From contig VUYV01000080.1 in NCBI GenBank assembly GCA_008711295.1, forward strand, positions 3,013,557 through 3,077,556: a stretch of 64,000 bases of DNA, written 5' to 3'. Below, piece by piece: positions 13,301-25,300 of this stretch (position 1 is its first letter; each line of letters opens with the position of its first letter). Made by a program: the position numbers and the translations under genes. Under the pieces are notes generated by a model, which was given only the letters and a program-made list of their open reading frames with translations, did no database searches and was not told the DNA's origin. Origin of the DNA: Anarhynchus alexandrinus (lineage: Eukaryota > Chordata > Aves > Charadriiformes > Charadriidae).

Positions 13301-16300
13301 ACATAGATCCTAGAATATAGAGGAGTTTCTGAAAAAAAGAAATTAAGAGTTAAGAAGGTCTAATTTTACTAGATTTAAAGTTTTCTGGGAGTAAGATAGG
13401 GCAGAAATTTTCCCTTCCTAGTGGAAGGCTTTTTTGTTACGTTATTAAAATCTCCAAAATAGTACAGAAATCAAATGTATATATTAATTATTTTTAATAG
13501 TTATAATAATAGAGGATGATCCCTGTAAAAATAATTCTAAGACTGCTAAATAAACAATAAAGAAAATAATTCCAGTGTGAAGTAGTATATGGGGATACAT
13601 AGTGTAAAGGTGATGGTGTAACAATGATGGAACTCAGTGTTTTTTTCTTGAAGGTCTAATTAAAACAGACAAATTGAATGACCATTTATAAGCATCTTGC
13701 ATATTTAATAATTTCTGGCTTCCAATTTGCAAAAGTTGTCTCGTGACATTTAGGAATCAGTAGTGTTTTTAAATGTGAATTCCTTTAAGCTACATTAATA
13801 AGTTGCTTTCTGAAATCAATCCTTTATTCTTGTTATATGTAAATTCTAATCCTGACTTATTTTTGTTTACTTGGTTAGGTTAACATGCATGTCATGTCTG
13901 GGTTTTTGCCATTCTCTGTTTATTTTGCTGTAGTGCTGAACAAAAGCCCTAGTTTCTGTTCTTGTTTTGTTCTGTTATTTTGATCTGTCCTTGTCCTGAA
14001 TCAGAGAGAAAATATTTACATTTTAAAGATTGATATATTTAGTAATAAGATTTCTAGCAATACATTTTAAACATTCTGTTCCTGTACTTCCTAATCAAAG
14101 TGAAATCTCTCTGGCTATGCTACCAGGATGCAGCACAAGAGTCTAAAAACTGTTTTGTGTCACGGGAGATTTGCTTAGTGGAAAATGAGATGTTGATTTT
14201 CATGAAAACCAGCCTTTTCCTTGAACAAGTGTTTCAACTGGGAATTCATGACCAGACTTAGACAAGGATACTATAGTGCTCAGCTGTGACAGAAGCTGGA
14301 TACTTCAGTATTTTGGCAATGATTGAGATACTCTTGCAAGTCTCCTGTCCTGTTCGGACTGGATCCTGCGAAGCGCTTTGTTTCCTGGCTGTGGCTAAGG
14401 ACATGCTTGGACTGCAAGTGTGTGTAACAGTGGTGTGAGGGCACACACCGTGGCTTTTTGAATAGCCCAGACAATGTGCCTAGCTTAGGACTTTCTGACT
14501 GTCTTCATCTTCAAGTATCGTGAACATATGGTCTTTGTTACTGTGCAAGTTTAGGTTGATTTTCACCAGAACCAATGTTTTCACATCATCATTTCTCAGT
14601 CATATGAGAGACTTTATTTGCTATGGAAACAAATATATGCTGGGCACGAGATGCTGACTCTGGGCCAGTTGGACTCTGTAGTTATTCCTGGGTATGTGTT
14701 AGGGCAGTAAGAGATAGTTGGCTCATATATTTGGTACTTTTTCCTGTACTTTGTTGTGGTGTTCAGAGCTGTGCACGGCTCCTGCCATGCTAGGGAGGGA
14801 GGAAGAGTGAAGGCAAGCAGGGAATGGCCCGTCACCCTGTGGGGCTTGTGTGCTGCCCTGCTGCCAGCCCCACACCCTCAGTGTGTGCGTGGTGGCCTCT
14901 GGCTGTGCACAGGGACAATGCTGGCATTAAGTAAAAAATATGCTTTATGTGACGTATGCTTGTTACTTAATCCTGTTTTTCGTCTTGAGCTTTTGTTGGC
15001 AAAATTTTGTTGGTCGCAAGGCTTACTGTTTGTTTACATGAGACCGAGACCTGTTTAAACGCTTCTCATTTTGAGTTATTTTTAAAACTTCTATAAAATA
15101 CTTTATTAAATCCTCACTGGAATTTTCTGAAAATGTGCTTGCTGGAACATTTGTTTTACACATGTCAATAATCACATTGTTCAATACCGAGTTTTTAAAT
15201 CATCTTAATTTCCAATACGTCTGTTTTTATAGCAGCCCACTTTTATGCTGGGTTTTGTAGTTGTTGTTATAATCGGGACATTCTTATACACATGAGTAAA
15301 TTTATGGAAATTATTAATCCTGTTTTATTCAGTGAGGAATATTCTTGTAGATAGATAGTGCTCAAAATTGGCAGCTCCTCAAATTACTTACAAAAACTAT
15401 ATGAATGCAGGACTTTCCTCAAATATAGTACCTTAAAAATCGTAAGCTTTAATTGGCATAAAAAGTTTGTCTTCCAATATTCAAGAGTATCTTTTACATT
15501 TTCTAAATTACGTTCTCCCATTCCTAGCTGCACATGATAAATGTTCTGTCTTTTGAGAATGAATTATTCTAAATAAGTCTTTAATTAAAATGCCATGTTT
15601 GGATACTTCATATACATTTTATATGAAATGTATGTAGTTCTTTAACAACTATTTCATTAGATGTTGCTTTGTTTATAGAAGTAATTGTTAGTATTTTGTA
15701 ATAATGATACTTTTTTTAGCAGGTCAGATTGTTTCCCCACAGTCTGCGCCAGCCTGTATTGAAAACAAAAATGATGTGAGCAGAGAAAATAGCACTGTTG
15801 ACTTTAGCAAGGTAAGTGTTCACTAAAGGTGAAGAGAGCTTCCTAACTACCAAATAGATATTTTGAATGAAATAAAATGAATCCGTGTGAATCAGGAAAA
15901 GCTGTGAAGTGCGAATTTTACTTCAGCATTAAAGTTTCATGTGCACTGCAACACAGTTTGTATATAACAAAAAAGAATTTTTTAATTACTAAAAACCAAA
16001 CCAAAAATTTAAAAATTAAAATAAAATTTATTAATAAATTGCTGGTAACAGGAAATCACAGCTCAGGAACATAGGTAAGTATTGCATGACAATATCATAG
16101 GTGTATATTTGTAAGGGGATTTTTTACAAATTAACAGAAAATTATTGAAGTAGGAAAGTAATTCAGAATTCTTATAATTTACCTCTCAGATTTTTACTTT
16201 TTGTAGAAGTAATGCATGAAAGCAAACTACGCTTTTTATAACCTGAATTCGTGGATTCCAGATGTCTCAAACAGAATGTGTTTCTGTAAACCTATAACTT

Positions 16301-19300
16301 AATTCTTCTGGCAAGCCAAGATATTTCAGTACACTTCACAAAAGATGTTAACTGTTCAGTAGTGGAGATTGCAATGACAGTTCAATGTTAGATAGCAAAG
16401 AAAAGCAAACAGCTTCTCAGCTTTAATGTAAAGGAGAATCCTAATTTATTTAAGAAGTCTGTATGTACCTAAAACAAACTGTCACATTAGATACAGATGA
16501 CAGACCTGACAGGGATAGATGACTTCAGCTGACACATTAATACAACAAAGGTTGAGTAAGTGAAGAAAGGTGATTTAAACCAAAATTCTGAACAACAGCC
16601 CATTGAGTCTGTTGCATCTTAATGTTAGTGCAACTGAGCTAAAAGTAGAGTTATGTGATTGCTCCATCTGGTGCCAGACTTATTTCCTAGCAGCAGTAGC
16701 TATTTGCACCATTTGAATTCTTGACTGAACATGCCAGACTAGGAACGGTATATGGCTGAAATAAAGATGGGAAACAGATTCTTTTGTCAAAGACAGGGAG
16801 AAGAAAGGAGTCTGGCTGGTGCTGTATTATGGACCACATTCCTACAGAGGTAGCAAGGAGATCTATAAACAATGACAAGTTGTTAACAATTTTATGCTAA
16901 TAATTTAAAAATATTTAAAACTAAGATTATAATGCTTTAAAAAGTCAAGTAGGGTTTTGGTTTCCTGATATTTATATTAAAAGTGTTAACTAAAACTGTT
17001 TCTGCAAGTTGTCTAATACCAAGGTATAAAATTTTGTAAAGGATATCAAATATAAAGCTGTCTATTCAAAATTAAGCTGTGCAGAGGTGAAGCTCATAAC
17101 AATCCAAAGGGAACAACATGACATCCAGTAGTGCTTTTCTTACATGCTTCCCCAGTTGCTTTGAGTGTTGTAGGATCAAAATCCCAGTCTGTTATCTGGC
17201 TGCATGATGTTTGTATTAAACAAGAATGGAGGCTGCATCATTTGATCCTTCACTCACTATTTTTGTAGCGCTGCAGCTTTGCAGATCAAAAGAGCTCTTC
17301 CTATTTAAACTGGCCTGAGAAGAGATCAACATGTCATCTTTTGGCTAGCCTCAGCAGTGTTTAGATACCAATGAGGACGTCAGGAAGATGAAAGGAACAA
17401 CTTTTGTTTGCAGAAATGAAGTAACAGTAAAGGGTTGTAATCGAAATACCTTTTTTGACTGCATTTAAATAGATCCATTTATCCTTTTGAAGATGCATAA
17501 GTAAAGTACAATTTCCCCTTGAAATGTGCTATTGCAATAACTCCCAACGGTTATAATTGGAATTATATGCACAGATTGAGAGGAAAGTGGAGCAGTACAC
17601 TAATTTTCTCTTGAGTATTGTGATTTCTTGCTCTAATTTTGTTCCACATATTAATTTCATTTATCTTCTACAAAAAAAAGCACCTTTGACTACCTCACAT
17701 ATTCTCTCCTTGCTAATGTGTCTCCCTTGGGCTACTTCTAATATTCCAAATTTTGGAGTTGATTCAAAAAATTGACTTAATCTGAATATGACACTGAGAC
17801 TGTGTTGATTGTATTGGTATCTATTTATGAATAAGGTGAGACATGGCAATAAAAGCTGTCTTGAATGTTACTTCAGTAGCACAGATAGGGAGACATAGTT
17901 TCTGATGTTTGTACTTGTAAATGTGTCACTCCTCTTCCTCTGGAGACACCACTAGGACTTTGTATTCCTGGGGTGATGTGGAGGTGATCTGTCACAGCAC
18001 CACTTTATCCTGTGTCTGAGCAGGATGGGGATGGCAGTTTAACAATGGCATCTGGCTGCTCTCTTTCTTGTGCCAGAGGCTGAAGGGAACCCTAGCTGGC
18101 CTGAAATAGAAGATGCATAAAGAGACTGCACCCGTGTCCCTTCTCATGGCAAAATTCCTATGCTCCACATGGAAACAGTATTTCAGAATCAAACCCCGGT
18201 CACATACTGACAGAGTTTGGCCTTTCAAATACCATGTGAAGTAATTGACTTGCTTTTGAATACTGGCTGGCCCTGCTTATAAATAAATTTGATTAATATG
18301 TGTCAGGGCTTTCCTAAGAAGTGATGTTGGGTATTTACAAGAAAGCTGGTGAGGGACTTTTTACAAGGGCATGTAGCGATAGGACAGGGGGTAATGGCTT
18401 CAAACTAAAAGAGGGTAGATTTAGATTAGATATGAAGAAGAAATTTTTCACTGTGAGGGTGGTGAGGCACTGGAACAGGTTGCCCAGGGAAGTAGTCGAT
18501 GCCCCATCCCTAGAGGTGTTCAACGCCAGGCTGGATGGGGCTTTCAGCAATCTGGTCTAGTGGGAGGTGTCCCTGTCTATGGAACTAGGTGATCTTTAAG
18601 GTCCCTTCCAACCTAAACCATTCTACGATTCTATGATATTCTGTTTGTCTTCACATCAATTTTTGTTTGGTTTTGGGGGAGGCCCCCACCACTGTCTTCA
18701 GTCCTTGAGTTGCCCTGGAGGGGAATGGCCTCCACATTAGTTATTGAATTGTATGTTTATTGGAGCTTGCTGATACTACTTAGTGCCAGGTAATGAATGT
18801 GGCTTAGGTTGGGGTGCAGATTAAGATGCATGTGAGGTCTGTCTAGCTGAAGACCTCTTGGGATAAGTGACGTATGATGGACAGGTTAGATGAAGCACGT
18901 GAAGGATGTAGCTTTTGCCATTGCCCCAAACTCACTCCAGGGCCACTTGTGCTCTTGTTATGTAGTGGAAGCAACACCTGGGGTTCGGGTGTATTTTCTT
19001 AGTTGGATGCTTCTCTGCCAACTACTTTCCTTTTAACTGGGGCTCTGTTCACTACCTAGAGATTCTGGAATTTCAAGCTGATAAATAGCACAGGAAACTT
19101 ATCTGGAAGTACTTTGTGGTAGACAGGAGACTGAATGTTTATTTCAGATTTGAATCTTGATCTTGTGATTTGTATGTTAGTGGGACCTTAAGGTGACAAC
19201 TGTAGCATGTTGTACATGAGGCATTAGTTATTAAATGTTAAATCCATTCACAAGGTAAAATCGGTACAGAGTGCACATTGCTATGTGCCTGAAAGACTAC

Positions 19301-22300
19301 TTCCTTTCTCTCAACTATAAATCACCTATGACATCAAAATTAAGTGCCAAGTGAATCTGTTTGGGTTTTGTATTTAACCCTGAAGAGTTATTTTGTGATT
19401 TAAGTGGGGAATAGAATTTATCTCACTGATACTTTACCTTGAAAAGGTACTTGGACTCCAACCTTCCACATTGATTTGATGCCTGTTTAACTTTGTGAGG
19501 TGTTTAGTTGTCATTCTGGATTAGCTTAGGGTAGCATTAGACATCTCTGTGATCTAAGGGAAATAAGATTTCATTGCACGGGCAACTGTGTTATATCTGA
19601 ATTCTGATTTAGTGCCAGAGCCATTTGCAAGAAAACAATTTTCTAAATATTACCAAAAACTATGCAAACTAGTGCTGACAGATGGCTGTAAGATAGACAT
19701 TAAAATGGTCCACTTTAACAGTTTATATTGGATTTGGTTGCTGTTGTTGTGTTTAGATTAATAAAAGGAAAGCAAATGACAAAATTCATGCATTTTGAAA
19801 TGTAGATAATACTGGTGCATAATGAAATCAAACATACATTATATACTCTATTACTCCATGTCGATCTTTGTTACAGAGTAAACCGTAGACTGATACTGAG
19901 GAAATAAACACAAATGAACACATTCCTAGGCAAATACCTTGAGCTTATACAGCAGTGTCATGATGAAGCTGTTTTTCTGTCTTTTCTTACCTTCCCTGTA
20001 AAAGTCAACATCAGTCTTAAAACTCCGAAGTTTTTATTCTGCTTTACTCTTTCAGTTTACTCTTGAGACAATCATGGTCATAGCTTATTTTCTGTCATTT
20101 TCAGCAGAAGAGCAACTGTCTTCCATTAAATCTGAAAACAAAATTACATCTCACTTAGAGCAGTAGAAGGAAAATTACATGCAGTGGAACTTGTTCTTCT
20201 CATTGAGATTATAATACAGTACTTGCGAACTATGAATTCATGATTTCCAGAATTGTTAATTATGGAAAAATAAGGTGTCTTCATTTCTTCTACTGTTATG
20301 AATTATTGATGCTGTTATGTTTATTGATAAAATGTATTAATAGGAAATTAATACTCTATTCTTAACAAGATTTTGACTGTGGTTTGTTGTCTTTATAAAT
20401 TCATTCTGCAGTACTTTAACTGTGTTTCCCAGAAAAAATTAATCAAATAATGAAAGACGAGTTGTTTGGTTTTGAGAAACATTTTTAGTTAAAACTAGAT
20501 ATTCAACAGGCAGGAATAGTAGAAACTGTATAACTGAAATAACTAAGGTTATAGTGCAGTGACCAGAAGGCCTCTGTCAACAAAATGGGGGGGGGGGGGG
20601 AAATCNAATATACTTTTCCCAGGTTGACCTACACTTCATGAAAAAGATACCACCTGGAGCTGAAGCATCAAACATCTTAGTTGGTGAACTGGAATTCCTG
20701 GACCGTGCGGTTGTTGCCTTTGTTAGGTTATCTCCTGCAGTGCTGCTTACGGGACTAGCTGAAGTTCCGATTCCAACAAGGTACAGTTGGATTTATTTCT
20801 CTTCTTGTTTTTCTGACTACCTTGTGGACACAGGGTGGTGTGACTTTCAACTTTGTCATTTATTGAGTTATGAATTTGGTTCTTTCTTTAACAACGACAT
20901 CTTTTAGAGACATCTTTCTACTCGTCCTTTAAGTGATGTATGGGTATATTCAGAAACATGCTGATTGTGTGTGCAGATAATAATTATTTGTAGAAGTTGA
21001 AATGATAGCTTGTTGGGTTACAACACAGTTTATTCTATGCAAACTGGTAGTACTGCAGATGAAATACTAAGGTGAAATATTCAGCTGCTTAGAATATTTA
21101 ATCTGGAACTGAAACTACTTGTTGTGATAATGCATAATTATGTCCAGAAGAAAAAAAATGAAGAAGGACTTGAGTAAAGGGTAAGAACAAACTATGTGAT
21201 TTGATTGACTAGGGATAATGAATGGATGAAGAACATGCAGTAAATATCACATTCTAAAAGTTACTTTGCAGATACTTCCGTGGTACTAAATGTGACTTTT
21301 ATCCATAAATTTTTATTACATTCATTTTTTTTTTCTGAGATGAAAGGTTGTCTGATGAAGTACTTTGGTTCTGAGAACAAATTGTGAGGAATTTTTAAAA
21401 AAATGTCTAAAATAGACTTTGTAGTCAAATAGAAAGCATTTAAATAGATCTGCAGATATATTGTTTCCTGCTGGGGTTGATTCAGATCAAAACTCTAAAA
21501 TGATTTTCCTATGTCTGAGTACATTGACTTAACTATTATTGCAGCCTCTCACTTGTTTTTGTATTTGTGCTTATGTTTGTACACAGATTCTGTCTCTCTC
21601 TCTCCCCTTCCCTCTTTTGGTTTCTATGGGAGTAGAATTCCGACAGAAGGCAGTAGTGTATTCCAGTTGTTTGAGACACTCAGGAAAGTGTTACGCTATG
21701 AAATGCAGTGCTGAGACTCAGATCATTGCTTCTAGTCAGATAAACAGTATAAAATTTTCTTTAAGTTATAGTTACTTTGTAGTTATATTGGATATGAGGT
21801 TTTTTGTCTTTTCTAATTTTTGCATGTGTATAAAGGACATTGAGGGACTGAGTTGGCTTTGAAAAAAAACTTCTGAAGCCTTTCCTCGTAACCTCCCCAA
21901 ACTCCTACAAAAAAAACCACAACACAAAAAGGAAGACAAGAGATTTCTTGATTTTCGACCAAAAGAAAACTAAATAATTAAAAATTAGGGTAATTAAGAA
22001 TTTATGCAAAAATGTTTCTTTAAAAAATATAATAATGTTAATAAAAAATTTTAGTTTTGCATTTTGGCACTACTGCGAATGTCAGTTATTTCATTTGAAC
22101 CTATCCTCTGCATTTAAAGAATCTTACTAGCCCCAGGCCTAGCGTAGAGGCTGTCTAGAACCTTAATGGGAGTAAGAAAGATTTAAAAATTATTTTTATG
22201 CAGGGGTAATTTCACTTCCCCAATATTGCAATAATACTACTACCATAAAATAGTTTATTCTGTTGAATTAACAGAATTAAATAAATTAATGTTAATGTGT

Positions 22301-25300
22301 TCTGTACATAGATTATAATTGCATATCCTTATTATATAAGATAAGTTTTGTTATGTAAGGAGGTTTTGATAGTCTCAATCAAGTCTGACTGTGAAGCTTA
22401 TGATATATTTTCAGAAGTTATTTTCACATTTTTTCTAACCAGAGCTTCATGTTTAAATGCATGTGTGAGGATCTTGAAGGAGATTATATATAATTGTCTT
22501 TGAGGTTCTTCTAGTCCAATTTTTAAATAAGTTTTTCTGTAGCATGTATAGTTACTTTCAGCCATCTATCCTTGACAATTTTTTTATTGTTGCAGGTTTT
22601 TGTTTATTCTTCTTGGACCACTGGGTAAAGGGCAACAATACCATGAGATTGGAAGATCAATTGCAACACTAATGACAGATGAGGTATTCTGATTCATGGC
22701 CTGGTTTTAGTCATTTTGTACTGACTGAATAGGTGTAATAGGGAATCTCCAGTGTGGAATTGTTCAGATGAAATGTGGCTAATCATTCTGATCAGGCACA
22801 AATAGCATTCTAGTTCATTTCATGATCCTGTAACAGCCCAGCTTATGCTACCATAAGGAGGTATCAAAAAGAAACAATATTCACATGCCGTGATATCTTC
22901 ACTGAGAAGATTCCATTTTACGCAGTTGCTTTCCAGTGGAATCAATTGTGTTTTAAGCTGTAAAATCTCTAGAACATTTAGCACACATAAGGATGTTTTC
23001 CGTAACAGCTGGAACTTGTATGAAAACTATGTACCAGAAATTCTAATCAGTTGAAGCTGAGATTATTTGGTGGGAACTGCATGAAGTGTGTTCTACTTCA
23101 GAGAAAAGGGGCCATTGTGAAAAATAAAGAGTATTCCTTTCTCTATCTCATTTTCCTCCCACATATGCTTCTCCATTTTTCACAGGTGTTCCATGATGTT
23201 GCTTACAAAGCAAAAGACCGCAATGACTTGGTGTCCGGAATCGATGAGTTTCTTGATCAGGTTACTGTTCTCCCTCCTGGAGAGTGGGACCCAACAATTC
23301 GAATAGAACCACCTAAAAATGTTCCCTCTCAGGTTTGTACACTGTGAAATTCAGACACTTTTAAGCTGTGTGATGAATTATTGCTAGGTAGAATTAAGGA
23401 ATTAAGTCTCATTTACTTAGCATTTATCAGCGTCACTATATAGACATTTTGCATGCTTTTTTTGGGGGGGGGGGAGTTAATTTGCTTTAAAAGAACCCTT
23501 GGCTTACAAGCATACAGTATAGTGATGACATTTTTTTGTAGCTCAATACTAGTTCTACAGACAGTTGTATCTAAAGATCAGGGGTAATTGGTCATAAGCA
23601 TCTTTGATTATGCTGAATAACCATGGTTTGCTTTTGTTCTAAGCTTATTGCAGTAATTAATCAAAGCAGCCTGGCTTGCTACTCTTTAAAATGTTTTCTT
23701 ATACAAGCGTTTCCATGATCAGTTCTTTAAATTTCTTAGACTGCAATTCCTTCTACTATTTTCTGTTATAGAATTCTTCTGCAGCTTATGAAGAGGTTAT
23801 GTTGATGAATCTTACAATAAAATTTACATGTTTAGTCTTTCAACTCTCAAAGCCTGTTTCTTCTACTAAAATTATGTTTTGGTTGCTAAGACCTATGAGA
23901 AGTATCTTTTCCTTCTGGTAGGAGAAGCGTAAGATCCCAGGAGTGCCAAATGGGACTGCAGCCCATGGGGACGCAGAACAACCTGGAGGACATTCTGGAC
24001 CAGAACTGCAACGCACTGGAAAGTTAGTGAAAACATATGCAAAATCTTAAGTGTTCTAAGTGATGCACTTCCAAGGGAATCATAATGGTCCAGTTCTCTC
24101 TCAAATGACTGGCTTAGTATATGATTTTTTTCAGGCATTTTTCCTGATTTCCATACCACATAGCTGAGAAGGACAATACATGCTAATTTGTAGAGAGGGG
24201 GAGAGGGAAAGAGGATTTGAGTTTTCACATTGTATTTATTGCAAGCTCCTTTCTCTGTTATTTATAAAGGTCAGACCTCTATTAAACTTGACTAACGTTT
24301 CTTATTTTTGTACAGCATGAAGAAAAAGTTGGGAATAGTCTTGTGCCATATATTATGGATGTTTGCAACTATTTTGTAGTTGAAGTTTCTGGGTTGTGCA
24401 GCTCTAGCATTTTTTTTTTTTTCACCTCAGTTAGCCATGATATGTCCTGGTACCTGAGGCTATGATTACCATGGTGGCTGCAATATGCACACATTGGAAG
24501 GAAGAATTTGCCCCAAGGAATACTTATGCTCTCTTGTCTGATATGGTGTGGTGTAAGTGCATCAGCTGTCAGTGGTTGCCTTAGTGCAGTGTAGTTGTGC
24601 GATAGACTTTTCTTTTACCTTGCTGCCTCTTGATATTTAGATATCACTCCTACATGCATAAGGCTAAAGATTCAGCTGCAGTGTTTGGTGTACACAGTGG
24701 GGCAGAGGAGACGATGGCCAGTGTGGCTGTAAGCTGTTCTTTCACTCATTAATGTGGTAATTGGCAGCTCAAAGGGTTGTCCTGGTATTTAGGAGATGGT
24801 GGCACTTTGTCTTCCTCTTTACCCCGGCAACGCCTGATACATTGGGCGTGTGCGAGAAAAGGAGCATTGTGGGGATATTTAACTATATCATAATACTGTA
24901 AGGGAGCGTCTGTTCCTAAATATTTGATTATATTTATCATAGTGTAAATGACAAAAGATGACAGTTCTTGTCCTTGGAAAATTGTGGCCTACATTAAATT
25001 CTATAATCAAGTGTATTTAGCAACAGGTTGTCAAATAAAGAATACGAAGCTCTATATGCAGACGTGCAAGCAAATGGGCACTGTGGTACCTCTCTGAACA
25101 AACAAATGCAAAGAATTGTTTCACATAATAAATAATAGGGTTTAATGCGTGGGAGCTAACAACTGCTCAGAAGTCTTGGGTCTGGATGATTAGATGAAGA
25201 TTTTATAAAAGAAACATGTGAATTAGTTTGTTTTAAAAACACAATTTCCTGATTAAAGTTATCAAGAAAGGGTTCCCAGAAACAAGTTTCTGGGAAGAAT

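Larger units (their letters stand above)
15812..20622 (+). other. SLC4A10: SLC4A10 intron 2-3 (4.8 kb) with a CR1 copy
   Basis: Donor GTAAGT, acceptor TTTTCCCAG. It holds a CR1 LINE fragment (18335-18643), an A-rich low-complexity stretch near 15970-16040, a 14-base G run at 20587-20600 and an N at 20606. In mammals a 90-base cassette lies between the equivalent exons; I could not find a counterpart here. Confidence 0.85.

Noticed and set aside
14756..15058. 100-codon open frame over the GC-rich patch
   Set aside because: No family resemblance; GC-rich sequence makes stop codons rarer, so an open frame here is expected by chance.
15607..15633. Overlapping short inverted repeats (TTCATATA/TATATGAA and ATACATTT/AAATGTAT)
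   Set aside because: Eight-base arms in AT-rich DNA are common by chance and there is no flanking structure.
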